Both the position numbers and the translations under genes were made by a program. This document shows, piece by piece, positions 46,686 through 59,610 of a DNA stretch of 64,000 nt; the first letter of the stretch is position 1, and the number at the start of each line of letters is the position of its first letter. Below the pieces are notes generated by a model. It ran no database searches, was not told where the DNA came from, and saw only the letters and a program-made list of their open reading frames with translations. Source of the stretch: Oreohelix idahoensis (taxonomy: Eukaryota > Mollusca > Gastropoda > Stylommatophora > Oreohelicidae); NCBI GenBank assembly GCA_024509875.1, contig JAMPIV010015274.1, forward strand, positions 93,501-157,500, given 5' to 3'.

Positions 46686-47828
46686 ATGCTTACTATAGAC
46701 CATTTCGTTAAAATTGGTAAAGAATATGGTTATAAATCCCAAGAACTTCGTCAGTTTGCTGAGGCAGAACTGGAAAAACATAAAGCAGAAATGGAGGAAC
46801 AAAAGGCTGCATTAAAGAAAGAGGAAGCAGAACGTGAGATGAAGCAAATTGCCAAGGAAAATAGATTAAGAGAAATTGCTCAACAGGAAGAAGAGAATAA
46901 ATTGAAACGAGAGGAAATTATTTTACAACAAGAAATGGAATTGGCGCGTATTAAATTGGAGACAGCAAGATTACAAGCACAAAGTGCTGATGCAAACCAG
47001 AATAATAACGCACAAAATGGATCGTCATCCAGCCAAACTAAACATTTCTACAACTTTAAATTACCCACTTTCAACTTAAACGTGGACGACCTTTCATCGT
47101 TCCTGTCACGTTTTGAACAGACTTGCAAAACAAATCATTTGCCCGAAGAGTCATGGGTACTCAAGTTAAATGAATTCTTGGTTGGAGAACCATTGACGGC
47201 TTCTCAAAATGCTGACCCATCAATAGCAAATAACTACGGTGCTATTAAGTCCTTGCTTTTACGAAGGTTTCACCTGGACGAGGAACACTGTAGGTTGAAA
47301 TTTAAGGGAATTTTACCTGAATCTCCAAAAGATTTTGCAGGATTCATTGCGAACATACACAATACATTTAATAGATGGGTTGAACTGGCAGAAGTCAACA
47401 AATCGTACGACAAATTAGTTGATTTGCTACTACGGGATAAGGTATTATCTTCGGTTAGCCAGCCATTCTTTGCATATTTGCAGGAGCGTAAACCAGGTAC
47501 TATTGACGAGTTGGAAAAAATTTCTTTAAACTACTGTTCGGCACATCCGAATGCAACCATTTCTAACTCCTCATTAAGAGAACCTCTACCTGTGGCGTCT
47601 AATATGGCCTACAATCATAATAACAAACAAAGACATCACAGTGTAGACAGAAGTAGGTTCCAAAGAAATCACAATGTTAACTTTCAGAAGGGACATAATA
47701 ATGATTTCAACAATAAAAATGAGTTCAACAGAGGTAGATCACGAGATAGAAATTATTCACCTCAAACAAACTACCACAATAGTCAACATAACACTAATTA
47801 TAATCGATCACATACCCCGAAAAAATAA
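46686..47828 (+). CDS. Gag of the nested Gypsy element
   Basis: The 380-residue frame starts MLTIDHFVKIGKEYGYKSQ. Residues 5-105 are a Glu/Lys-rich coiled coil. Residues about 118-290 form a capsid-like domain (FYNFKLPTFNLNVDDLSSFL, HNTFNRWVELAEVNKSY, LQERKPGTIDELEKISLNYC). It is collinear with the Gag at 37141 at roughly 30-40% identity by eye. An Asn/Arg/His-rich basic tail serves as nucleocapsid, and no CCHC knuckle is present. The frame ends TPKK-stop at an A-run (about 47819-47824). In the other Gypsy copies Gag runs straight into protease, so a one-base slip here, programmed or accidental, separates Gag from Pol. Confidence 0.8.
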   Translation: MLTIDHFVKIGKEYGYKSQELRQFAEAELEKHKAEMEEQKAALKKEEAEREMKQIAKENRLREIAQQEEENKLKREEIILQQEMELARIKLETARLQAQSADANQNNNAQNGSSSSQTKHFYNFKLPTFNLNVDDLSSFLSRFEQTCKTNHLPEESWVLKLNEFLVGEPLTASQNADPSIANNYGAIKSLLLRRFHLDEEHCRLKFKGILPESPKDFAGFIANIHNTFNRWVELAEVNKSYDKLVDLLLRDKVLSSVSQPFFAYLQERKPGTIDELEKISLNYCSAHPNATISNSSLREPLPVASNMAYNHNNKQRHHSVDRSRFQRNHNVNFQKGHNNDFNNKNEFNRGRSRDRNYSPQTNYHNSQHNTNYNRSHTPKK

Positions 47829-50800
47829 CAATAACTGGAATGGTAATAATCATGGCTCGAGACATCGAGATAATAGTTACTATAGAGGACGACGAGATAA
47901 TTCTAACAATTATACTCGGAATCGATCTCATTCTCGGGGATCATCTCATTACAACCATAATACAGGGGCGGCAGTTACAAATAATACTACCCCTATAGCT
48001 CAGGTCCCACTTGACAATAATACAACACAGTCTTCTGCTGCATGTTTTGCTATTAATTATAATGTGGCAAATAGTTGCCAACAATGCAATCTTATTTTTC
48101 AGAAGGCGAAAGAAACAGTGCTTAACTGCGGACATATTACACCAGAGGTAGGTCTTGCAGTCAACGATGGAACAGGCTTACTAATTTTTAACAGGGGAAT
48201 CGTTAATGGATCCGTCGTCTCAGTGCTGAGAGATTCAGGATCCACGACGATTGGTGTACGTCAGTCGCTGGTACATCCTAGCTGTGCGACAGGAGAATAC
48301 GTCCGCTGCATGACATTTGGTGGAACTATTGAGTTTTACCCCACAGCTATTGTTCATATTAGAACACCCTTTTTCACAGGGAATGTAAAAGTATGTATGC
48401 TAAAAAAGCCTATTGCTGATCTGATGGTTGGTCGTATACACGGCAGTAAAGATTGTACTCCAGATGAGATCATAGAATGGGAGAAACATAACCTATGCAC
48501 TGGAAACGCCGTGACGACTAGAGCGCAGACTCAACTCATGGAGAAAGTTGGTGATAATAAAATGGATGTAGACAACCAAGAGGAATTTGTAGTCAATTCA
48601 CCTATTGACAGGGAAACATTTGCAACCAAACAAAAAGAGGATAAATCTTTAAAAAAAATTTTTAAGCTGGTTGATAAAGTTGACAATCTATCCTCAGGTA
48701 ATAATAACAAACATTGGTTTGTTATTAAAAATGACCTATTGATTAGATGTTTTAATGACAAATCACAAATGAAACAACAAGTTATGGTCCCGTATACTTT
48801 TAGACGGTACATTCTTCAACATGCGCATGACTCACAGTGTGCTGGACATATGGGATATACTCGAACACGATCTCGAGTACTGTCTTCATTCTTTTGGCCA
48901 GGAGTGTCAAGAGATATTTCGCAGTATGTACGTTCCTGTACTACATGCCAAGAAGTGAAAGCACGTGGAGCTTTTCACACGGCGCCTATTCAGGCTTGCG
49001 ATATCTCAGTAAGACCGTTTGACAAGATGGCCATAGATATTATTGGTCCATTGCTACCATCGGCCAGAGGACATAGATTCGTCCTTACGTGCATTGATTT
49101 GTGCACACGATGGCCAGAAGCTATCCCATTAAAGACCACCACTACCACAGATGTAGCTGATGCACTACATCTCATCTTTTCTAGAATAGGGTTTCCTAGA
49201 AAACTTTTATCAGACCATGGGTCACAGTTCATATCTGACGCCATGAAGGAAGTCATGAAAACCTGGAACATTGATAGGAATTTAAGTAGTATTTATCATC
49301 CTATGAGTAATGGTGCAGTTGAAAGACTTAACCGTACACTTAAACAACTACTACATAAGGTTACTGTTAAGCACCCTCATGACTGGGACAGAGCACTCCC
49401 AGCTGTTCTGTTTGCTTATCGGGAGGTACCGCATGAACAAACTGGCTTCTCTCCCTTTGAATTAGTTTTTGGTGCTCCCCCAAGAGGTCCTATGGGACTA
49501 ATAAAAGACTTATTAATTGACGCGGAGATGACTCAGGACACTCAGTCATCTTACAAGTATGTGATTAATCTTCGGAAGAACATTATTGAGTCTTGCCAGT
49601 TGGCAACAGCTTCTTCTGAGGCTGCAAAAGCTAAGGCTCGATCTCTACAAAATAGGTCTCGACGATTACGCCAATTATTCCCAGGCGATGAGGCTTATGT
49701 GTTACTTCCTCACAATAACAATAAATTATTGATATCTTGGAAGGGTCCTTACAAAGTCATTGATAAAATTTCCGACGTTGATTACGTCTTAGATATCAAG
49801 GGACACAAAAAGATATTTCATATTAACATGCTCAAGCAATTTCATACACGTCCTGAACACTTACAGTCAATTTTTCATGAACTAGATGACAACACAGTAT
49901 CTACTTGTTATTATTCTAACTTATCCGTCATCCAGGAAGAAGAATCTTCTTTTCCTGAGGTACAGTTACCGTTACCGGTACCAGTAGTTCAACCTACTGA
50001 ATCTTGGCGGGATGTAACCATCTCTTCAACGGTTACACCGCAACAGCGTCTACAGATTGCTAATCTCTTACAATCTTATCCAGATGTGTTGACCGACGTC
50101 CCGGGTCGCACATCGGCTATCAGTCATGACATTACTCTCAATGACGATACACCTATTCGTGTACATCCCTATTCGGTTCCTTTACATTTCCTTGCTAAAA
50201 CTACTAAGGAACTTGAACAGATGTTGTCTCTGGGAATCATTGAGACTAGTAATTCGCCATTCTCTTCTCCATTAGTGATTGTCCGGAAGAAGGACAATAA
50301 CATCAGACTATGTGTTGACTATAGAAAATTAAATGCTAAGACTATAGTTGACAGCGAACCACATCCACTTATCGACGACTTACTGCCACGTCTATCCAAC
50401 GCAACTATATTTAGTAAGATAGACTTAACTAAAGGTTATTGGCAGATACCACTGACCGAAAAGGCTAAGTACTACACCGCATTTTCCACTTCACAAGGTC
50501 TATACCAGTGGAATGTGATGCCTTTTGGGCTTGTTAATGCGCCAGCTACCTTCATTCGCCTGATGCGACAAATTTTATCAGGTAGATTAGACGTTATTAC
50601 GTATATTGACGACATATGCTTGTTTAGTTCGTCGTTTGAGGAACATGTTTCGGGACTTAGATATGTTTTCGACACTCTAAGGAATTATCATCTAACTGCT
50701 AAACCTACAAAGGTGCAGATCGCGTGTAATGAGATAACCTTTTTGGGACATATCATTGGAGCGGGATATATCCGAACGTTACCTAGTACGGTCTCCAAAA

Positions 50801-51418
50801 TTATAAACATAGCAGTTCCTCAGACGAAGAAACAGGTCAGGAGTTTGTTAGGACTTGTTCAATATTACAGTAGATTCATACCAAACTTGTCATCCATCAC
50901 GGCTGTATTGTCTTCATTGTTAAAAAAAAGACATGCCGGTGAAGGTGACATGGACTGGTATATGCAATGAAACTTTCAACAAAATTATAAATTTGTTTTC
51001 GCATGAACCAATTTTAAGACTTCCCGATGCTTCCAAAAGATTTTTCTTACGAACAGATGCTAGTAACTACGGCATCGGTGCATGCCTGCTGCAGAACCAT
51101 GATGGCGTTCTACATCCTACATTATATATTTCAAGAAAGCTAAAGCCGGCAGAAACAAAGTATTCCACAGTGGACAAGGAACTTTTGTCAGTTATATGGG
51201 CAATCACAAAACTGGAAAAGTTCTAGCTTGGTGCTCCATTCACCATTCAGACTGACCAGCGTGCTGTAGCATCTTTGCGTAGATCAAACCACAAAAGTCC
51301 AAAACTCGCCAGATACGCGATCATCCTGCAGCCATTTGAATTCTCCATTGAACATATTCCTGGCACTGAAAACATTGTGGCGGATGCGTTGTCACGTAAT
51401 CCTATTGACGACGAATAA
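47825..51418 (+). pseudogene. Pol of the nested Gypsy element: PR-INT-RT-RNase H
   Basis: Domains in order: a C-x2-C-x13-C-x-H motif (CQQCN ... LNCGH, about 48075-48132); protease (RDSGSTTIGVRQS, then IADLMVGRIHG); integrase with ILQHAHDSQCAGHMG, CTTCQEVKARG, Asp in MAIDIIGPL, Asp in LLSDHGSQF and Glu in AVERLNRTLK (35 residues apart); the LISWKGPYKVI block; reverse transcriptase with LTKGYWQIPL, MPFGLVNAPATF and YIDDICLF; and RNase H (FLRTDASNYGIGACLL ... ENIVADALSR). The main frame (47674-50970) is open upstream of 47825 as well. An A8 run near 50922-50929 shifts RNase H to another frame, and a TAG at 51224-51226 interrupts it; similarity ends at 51418. All catalytic residues I can see are intact. 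Confidence 0.9.
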
Positions 51419-52458
51419 TCAACATTGACATTCCTAAACTACGTCAATCATCACTACATTGGATAGAACGAAGTATCAACTATAAGGGAACTAACCTTGA
51501 CTTCAATTTAATAATTATAAACACTATATGCATCACAGAATTGAACTAAAGACAATCAAGGTATACATATTGACATTGAAACTTCGTCTAACGTCCATAC
51601 ACAATATATGAATATTCGTTCAACAATCATGGAACAATATCTGACGACAAGTCGAACTTATTATCCTATGTGCACTTAATTCTTGGATCCTAGGATAATT
51701 GACATTTCTGTCCAACGTAAATGCTTCAACACTTTGTCTAAAAGAATTCATCAGGATCAGGACTACGGATGGATCATCATATCCTATACTAATTAATTAG
51801 TTAACTTAACTTCTTAATTGAATTAATATCAATAAAATGAAATGTGAGAAAAAAATGAAATGAAAAAAACAAAAAAGAGAACGAAATATAAAAAGAAGAA
51901 ATTATGAAAAGAGAAAATAAATCTCACACAAGTATTAGATTAATATTTTTTTTAATGTACCTATACGTTATTTAGTTAGTTAAATTAGATAGTTATTATT
52001 CACTAACACTTAACACACACAATTAAGTTAAACTTATATTCGAATTTCTTTCTATTTCTTCTCACTTATTTGTCTTTTCTTCTCTCATAACATCGTGTTA
52101 CATTAGAATCTTAATAATTTAACTCTTAGTTTAATTAATTAATTTAATTTTAATTAGTCAAATTAATTCCTATATGACATACTAATACGACAGACCTTAC
52201 TTTAATTTAATTCTATCATTCACTATTGACATTACACATTTTATTTAGTTGATATAATAATATGCATAATATTGATATATAATATGATTAATGTTAGATG
52301 ACTATGACAAATAGTTAGTTGACATGACCACGACACGGTTCTACTCAGAACATCGTCGGCCATATGTCACAATTGTGTTAAATTTTTTGAAAAATTGTTA
52401 AGTCGGATAGATCTTGAAAAAAATCTATCGATTTTTTTTCCCCCGGTGTACAGGGAAT
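51419..52458. other. 3' untranslated region of the nested Gypsy element
   Basis: AT-rich and non-coding. It ends with a T-run, CCCCCGGTGTACAGGGAAT and the TG of the 3' LTR. This final block is a weaker version of the polypurine tract seen before LTR A. Confidence 0.6.
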
Positions 52459-53275
52459 TGTTACGGTATATGTTATTAACGCCGTCTGCTAAAGGTTAGC
52501 AGACGTGCAATTGTAAAGGTTAAGACATTTAATATATTGCGATAGATGTTTCAATTATTGAACGCTCCATACACGATCGATTATGACGTGTCTAGCGTTG
52601 TTTGGGTCACAGTCGGTAACTAGGAGACGCTACCCTTTGTTACTTTGACCGTCAAGCTGAATAGCTGCGTTTTTCTAGCCTTCCAAATTAATGGCATGAT
52701 ATAGCCATTTATATGTGTATTTATGCAGGACCAGGGTCAGTCCTAGAACTCTACGAGAGAGGAAACTTATGGAGGTTAGTGATTAACTAAATCCTTGGAA
52801 GGAGAAAGATAATCGTCTACTTTATACGAAGTAATTAGACTCACAGTCTCACTGTCGGCAGGTAGCCATTCTATCTGCGCGTGCATATAGCTGTGATGTT
52901 CTGACGACAATTACTGCATTGTATCCTTAAACGGACATTGACACGTAAAACAGCAGTCTACGCTATTGATTGATTGATGCATGTACCTCATGTGTGAATT
53001 GAACTGTTTATGTATGTGTGTAATCCATATTAAATTGTGAAGGACTCGAACCGGAGGCATTATTCGTTGAATCACGTTACACCATTCAACCTTATGAATT
53101 ACGTATTTTATGTCAAGTTGCTGAGTTAATAAGATGAACAGTTGTTTACATCTTGATGCCAAGTTCAGGCATTATGACAAACCGAAGGTGAGGTTCACCC
53201 CATTCGCGTAAGAACATTAGCACGATCAGAATTCAGGCAACACAACCAGTAACCCCACACGAAAGTCCTTCAACA
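52459..53275 (+). repeat. 3' LTR of the nested Gypsy element
   Basis: 817 bp, collinear with 41945-42761 and almost identical. It is followed by the ACATC duplication at 53276-53280. Confidence 0.9.
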
Positions 53276-53280
53276 ACATC

Positions 53281-55029
53281 CAAAAAACTTGTTTCCTCAT
53301 CCTGTATTACAGACAGCGATGAGTAATGACCATGTTGGACAGGTGAATCGTCCGTTGCCTGGAAAATAGGCTGTAAATAATCCGGACGTTCATGGAATTC
53401 CGTAAGCATATTGATGTGGAAGGTTTTACGCTTCCCATCAATATCGACAATGTAGTCAACATCGGAAATTTTCGAGATTATATCGTACGGACCTTTCCAA
53501 GAAATAAGAAGTCTGTTTTCCCTACAAGGTAGCAAAACAAATGCTTTGTCACCAGGACAAAGTTGTCGTAAGGTTCTTTTCTTATTGGCAAATTGTCTTG
53601 CTTTCTCCTTAGCAAACTCAGAAGAAGAAGTTGCCAATTTGCATGCTTCGATAATCTTTTGTCTTAGCGCGATGACATATTCGTAAGAAGATTTTGTGTC
53701 ATCGGTAATATTATCAGCGGTTATGAGATCATGAAGCAAAGACACAGGGCCACGAGGTCGCGCGCCAAAGACAAGTTCAAAGGGAGAAAATCCTGTATGT
53801 TCATTGGGGACCTCTCTGTAAGCGAAGAGGGCCGCGGGTAAAACCCGATCCCAATCTTGAGGATGATCCTCAGTTATCTTCCCTAGTAAGTTTTTGAGTG
53901 TTCTATTAAGGCGTTCTACCATCCCATTCGACATTGGGTGATAGATACTGCTCAAAGATCTCTCTATCTGGAGAGTAGACATTACTTGAGACATGGTATC
54001 CGATATTAGTTGGGTGTCATGATCTGATAATATTTCTCCGGGAAATCCCAGACGAGAAAATATAAGCCAAAGAGCATCTGCAATGTCAGCAGTAGTAATG
54101 CTCTTCAGAGGGATAGCCTCTGGCCAACGTGTGCACATGTCCACACACGTTAAGATAAACTGATGTCCTCTAGCAGATTTGATCTTAAATGGACCAATGA
54201 TGTCTATCGCCATTTTCTGAAATGGTCTAATAGGAATGTCTGCAGCCTGAATAGGTGCAGCATGGCGTGGACCTTTGGATTTGACTTCTTGACATATTTT
54301 ACAAGATCGACAATAGATCCGTATGTCCTTGTTCACAAAAGGCCAAAAGAAAGCCGCAAGAACTCTTGACTTTGTACGGGAAAAACCCATATGTCCAGCA
54401 CACTGAGAGTCGTGTGCGTGTTGTAATATTTTAACTCTCAAATTCTTGGGTACAAGAATCTGAGAATGACTTGACTTGTTGGAGTCTTGCACCATACGTA
54501 CAAGTACGCCATTCTTCATTGTAATCCAAGATTTACTCTTTGAATCTTCATTCGGATCACCTTTTGTTGCAAGAGTGAAGAATTTCTTCAGAGTCGGATC
54601 CTCTTCCTGCTGCTTTATAAATGAGTCACGCGAAATTACCAAAGGATCATCTTGGTTATGCACTTCATTATCTTCAATAGATGAAGTTTCGGGCATATTG
54701 AGAGCTTGAGCTCTAGTGACTACGGCATTAGCAGTTTGAATATTTTGTTTTTCCCAAACGGAAATTTGTTGTGGAGTGCATTCTTTGACTCCGTGAATAC
54801 GACCGATGATAAGATCAGCGATCGGATTCGGCAGAAGACATGCGTGTACATCTCCTGTAAAGAAAGGAGTAGCGATCCTAATGATAGCAGTAGAGTATTT
54901 CTCTATGGTGCCGCCAAATGTTACACATTTGACTACTTTGCCTGTAGCACGAGAAGGATCTATGAGTGACTGCCTAACACCAATTGTGGTGCATCCAGAA
55001 TCAAAAAAGCAATGAAACTGGATTGTCAT
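53281..55029 (-). pseudogene. Protease and integrase, second Gypsy copy (right of the nested insertion)
   Basis: One minus-strand frame runs from 55029 through the protease core (FFDSGCTTIGVRQ with catalytic Asp kept, IADLIIGRIHG), the linker and the complete integrase (HAHDSQCAGHMGFS, CRSCKICQEV, MAIDIIGPF, LSDHDTQLISD, GMVERLNRTL, LLISWKGPYDII). It ends where the nested Gypsy element inserted; the last residues to 53233 are read from that element's LTR. An extra A in the run 55003-55008 breaks the frame between Gag and protease. Compared with the first copy, the two frameshifts in the linker are absent. Confidence 0.9.
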
Positions 55030-56710
55030 TTATTAAACCTTTGTGTAAGACAAGAGAACCTCTTCCATCATGCGCGATTGACGCGGGAAGAGCGGGAAGA
55101 GGATGGCCACAAATTAAAGTGAACACCGTAGTTGGTTCGAATAATGTTTTGCATTGGGGGCACTGAGATGCTCTCCCAAAATCGAAAGCGGCACATGCCA
55201 TATTGTTAGAGTCATCATTATCTTTATTTTGTTTATAGGCTTCATGGGACTCTTGCTGTGCAGAGTTTGCATGATAATGAGATTTTTGTTTTTTATGTTG
55301 GGGTCTACCTCTGTTATTATTACCCCTGTAATTATCATTGTTTCCTCTATTGTAACCCCTATTTGGGTTTGAGTCATAATTCCCCTGGTTACTATTATCA
55401 TATTCATTATAATGAGTATCTCTGTAATTATGATCTTGTTGTCTCCATGATGGAAAACTAGGATAGTTTCTATAATGACTTCCTTTGCGGAAGTTTCTAT
55501 AATTATGACTACCCCTGAATCGAGGGCTGTCGGCTCGTCTCCAGATATTCGAAGAAGAACCCTGAAATGATTGGTTACCTTGGTTCTGATAACTGTTATG
55601 GTTACCCTTTTTATTAAACCTGTTTTGAGGTCCTTGGAATTTTTGTGAGTAATTAGGGTTGTATGGTGTTGCTGATGCAACTGGCATACCTTCCTTAACC
55701 TTAGTATTGCTAATAGCTACATCTGGGTGTGCAGTGACGTATTGGGTACAATATTCTTCCATTTCTTTTAGTGTTTTAGGTTTCCGCTCATGTAGGAATT
55801 CAAGGAATGGTTTACTAATGCTTGACATAATCTTGTCCCTGAGCAATAAATCCATAAGTGCTTCATAAGTCTTTTCTGTTTTGGACAGTTCAATCCAACG
55901 ATTAAATGTAAGATGTGTCCTTGCAATGAATTCTGAGAATTCTACCCCTGATTCAGGTACCATTCTTTTAAACAAACTACGGTAACCTTCCTCAGATAAC
56001 TGGTATTTCTTTATCAAGGCTGCCCTAATAACCTCATAATTATCCTTGTCAGTTTCTTCAACCAAACTTAAACTCGTCAGAGAATCACCTTTTAAATTCT
56101 CAGACAACTGATTAGCATATTGTGATTTCTCCACATTATGAGCTCGACAAGCACGTTCAAATCTATCAAGCCAGAATGTTATATCATCACTGGCAGAATT
56201 GAACGCTGGTACCTTGACCTTGTAAGTAAAGGGTTTACCACTAGATGACTGATTGACATTACTCATGTTTGTCAATTTCAACTTTTCTAACTCAAATGCT
56301 AAAAGTTCTTTCTGATGTTCATGTTCTCTTATTGCTCTTTTCTCCTCAGCTTCAGCTTCTTTGTCTAATCTCTTTTGTTCAGCTTCTCTGTCTAATCTCT
56401 TTTGTTCAGCTTCTCTGTCTAATCTTCTCTGCCAGCATCAGCTTCTTTGTTTTGTTTTTCCAATTCCATTTGGAATCTCCTTTCCTCAACCTGCATCTGC
56501 AGTTTCTTTTGTTCAAATTCTATTTCCATTTTTCTATCCTCACTTTTTTGTTTCATTTCCTCACTTTTTTTGTTTCATTTCCTCACTTTTTTGTTTCATT
56601 TCTTCAGCTTTAAGTGCTTTATCATATTGACTGGTAGCATACTCCTCCAACTTATCTCCAGTCTTGCCTAGAGATTTCCCTAACTCAATAAAGTGTTCCA
56701 ATGTAGACAT
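55001..56710 (-). pseudogene. Gag, second Gypsy copy
   Basis: It is almost identical to the first Gag. The frame from 56281 covers capsid, basic tail and the C-x2-C-x13-C-x-H motif. The N-terminal coiled coil (56282-56710, start Met 56710) is out of register between a one-base loss near 56433 and a one-base gain in a T-run near 56571. The frame ends at 55001, just past the extra A before the protease. Confidence 0.85.
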
Positions 56711-57922
56711 GATGTCCAATACTGATAGCAATCAGGTGACACAAAAATGTAATCTATATTTCAAAGTAATGTAAACACAAGCTCTTAATAATTTGATCAA
56801 TCAGCTCCTTATCCCAAACTATGTGGGGAAACAAGCCTTTAGTAAGGTCTTGTATAATCAACTGTGTACCAACCAATTACTAAAAATCATCAGTTGACTT
56901 TTTCTTATAAATTCATATGATCAAATATATTTTAAATAGTGTATGTCGATCAAGAACACAACAAAACAATTATACAAGAGAACAGGAAACATTTGCAGAA
57001 ATCAAATAAATCAAATAGGAAAAATCAAAGAAAAATGATCACAGAATCTGTGATGATATCTGCAATAGAATGAACAAGACAAATAACGCCACAGTGTATG
57101 AACATAAATTGTGTATAAAACTGAAAGATAGCAAATGGTAGACCAACAAATTCAAACAAATCAAACAAAACTAAGGAACACAAAATTATTAACAAAAACA
57201 CCGAAGAAAAGAACACCTCATCACAACTAACAAAAAATAGCACCAGATGTTGCCAGCAAATTTCCAATAAAGAAAATTGCTCCCTATAGAATGTTAATAT
57301 AAGCCCTATGTTACTTGGGAAATCTTATATTAGACACACGAATAATATGCAAACATTAAACATAAATACATATATACAAATAACATGTAAACATCAATAG
57401 CATAAATGCATACATTAATTAATTAAATGTGTTGTGGTTGGAATGTGTTGTAAAGTATGCTCAGTATAAATGGTACAGCTTTTTAATTCAACTAACTGTC
57501 ACTTTTAATCAATTTCAATCTTTGATTTATTTTACTACACTGTTCTTAAATATTAAAGTTCAACACAATAGCAGAACATAAGAAGGTCCATCGATGAAAA
57601 TAGGCTTCTAAGTTCAATACTTCTGCTAACACAGTTAACTTGCTTGCCAATGTTCTGTGTAATGCTGTAATGTTCACTTGTAAACAACTTGTCGTGCTAC
57701 GCTGTCTGTTATATGAAATAATGCCTGTACCGAGCAAAATGTCAACAGCGGTGACCTAGATACCGTTACACTTGTCATAACAGGTCGAGCTGACATCGAC
57801 TGGATAGTTGTCCTATAGGTGTTGATTTGTGTCACATTTGGCCAAACTAAATGTTCTTGAAACACTAGGTGACTTCCACTTTGTAGACTGCGAAGGCTGG
57901 ACCCAGGAAACTGGCCCACCAT
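56711..57922. other. Leader of the second Gypsy copy
   Basis: Collinear with 37142-38355. The same primer-site candidate (TGGTGGGCCAGTTTCC on the minus strand) lies one base inside LTR C. Confidence 0.6.
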
Positions 57923-58166
57923 TGATAAACCTTCTTTTTCTTTTCTTGATCGTAACTGTGTATTCTCCTCACGCAAACCAGTGGTGAATATGATGGAGGC
58001 TCCAGGGGGAGCAAAGGTCAACTCAACCAACGCAGGATTATGCAAATATGGAGTGTGAGTGTGAAGTATGAGTTAGGCGAATGGTGGACTGTTCGTGTGT
58101 TGACCCGTATAAGGCGATATGTTGCGTGATAAATTCTCGCAACATCGTTTTATTTCAATATCTATT

Positions 58167-58535
58167 TTATAACGCAAGGGCAACAACTGCTTGAAATTTA
58201 TAGTCACTTTTCTCGGTAAGCATTTGTCTTCTCGCGTTGGTATCGAATGCAGTTAAGTTTGAGCTGTGGTCATTTTGCGCTGGACTGCGCATGACTTGTC
58301 TTGCTTCTTGGTCGATCGGTTTCCGCCCACCACTAGTGGAGTGAGCGATTTGGAATGGCGAAAGAGATGCCTCGTTGAAGAGGGGATCTCCGCTATTTTT
58401 TGTTCTGTCAGGGATGTGTAGTCCTCTTATGGATATTTCGTTTATTCGAGATAATACCTCTAGTGTATTTGCACATGCCGGGAGGCGTGATATTTCTGTG
58501 TATTTCATGAAAGCAAGGTAAATTAACATTTTCAT
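58167..58535 (-). CDS. Hypothetical 122-residue frame in the unidentified insertion
   Basis: The frame starts MKMLIYLAFMKYTEISRLPA and ends KFQAVVALAL close to the insertion's left end. Composition looks ordinary and not low-complexity, and I recognise no domain. It could be the C-terminal exon of a larger protein of the element, or chance. Nothing else in the insertion supports expression. Confidence 0.25.
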   Translation of the reverse strand: MKMLIYLAFMKYTEISRLPACANTLEVLSRINEISIRGLHIPDRTKNSGDPLFNEASLSPFQIAHSTSGGRKPIDQEARQVMRSPAQNDHSSNLTAFDTNARRQMLTEKSDYKFQAVVALAL

Positions 58536-59335
58536 TAACTCTATCGATTTTTGGTCGTGAACGATTTCTGGCTCATAGCCTGTCTTCGAAAGTCGTCGTC
58601 ACGAGATGTTTTCCTAGCTCACATGTCGCTGTATTGTGCTGCATCGGTTGATGCAGGTCCCAAGGACTATTACTTGCTACTTGGTTACCTGAACTAGGTT
58701 TGAAAAACCTTTGTTATCTAGAGGATATTTTTGAGGACATTATTTATACTTCGGCAGACGTGTCTGTCTTGCTGAAGTCAGATTACGGAGAGTGAACTGA
58801 TTTCATACATCTGGTTATCTCCTGGCTGTTATAGAAAAGGATGGAGTTTTTCACCTGACTACATTTACAGCACTATGAAATATAACATGCATCTGACTCA
58901 TCATTGTAATGCTGTCTACCGTCTATTGCTGTATTGAATGTTGCTGTGATAATGACTGTTTGATGTGTCTACATATTCGCGTAACCATTTTGTCACTGTG
59001 GCGTCCACAATAAATAATGAAGAAAAACGTCAACGGCTGTTTCAAGAATCATTGACTTTATACGTCGTGAGTTTACTGACGTCCTATGTGGATTGCCCTG
59101 TTATTTTTGTATGAACATTGTTTGACTGAACACATCTGCACACTACACAAAACCAGACATGCGGATACCATCCATCATCATATGGCATCACGCATCATTT
59201 GGTGGCCATAAGCTGGGTTGATCTGGTACCAGCAAACACGGGGTCCCTTACCCACTTCATTTTCAACAAGAATTTATCAGCATCCATCAAGAAATTAACA
59301 TTCTTCAAGACAGTCAACATCTTCACCATTTTCAA

Positions 59336-59610
59336 AGTACTCGGCGTTGCCCGGTAAAAGTCAAAATTTCAATTTTTTGACGGAAACAAGAATTTGACAG
59401 TACCCGGCGTTGTTACATGTTGCCGGATAACTCGGACTGCTGTTATCTTTTACGCAAGTCAAGCAAGTTGCTGCTGTCAAGGTTCCAGTGCTGTCGTTTT
59501 TGTGAAGGTCAAGTGCCGGTTGAAACGGGTTGTTTTCTGAAGAAGGCCAAGTACCGATTTCCATCAACTTACTTTTGGATTAGAAGGTCAAGTGCCGAAA
59601 CAACTCAACA
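59336..59610. repeat. Short dispersed motifs in the unidentified insertion
   Basis: Two related GTAC(T/C)CGGCGTTG blocks lie at about 59337 and 59401. Three AGGTCAAGTGCCG-like blocks lie near 59506, 59548 and 59586. The first type, read on the minus strand, resembles the Helitron-like end at 27168-27196. Confidence 0.45.

Larger units (their letters stand above)
41945..53275 (+). mobile_element. Nested Gmr1-like Gypsy element, plus strand
   Basis: It is bounded by two 817-bp LTRs that look almost identical (one difference was noticed, near 42220/52722), so the insertion is recent. Gag and pol are on the plus strand, with integrase before reverse transcriptase. Proteins are clearly related to, but diverged from, those of the array that hosts it. 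A Tigger transposon sits in the leader (43780-46114). Without Tigger the element is about 9 kb. Confidence 0.9.
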
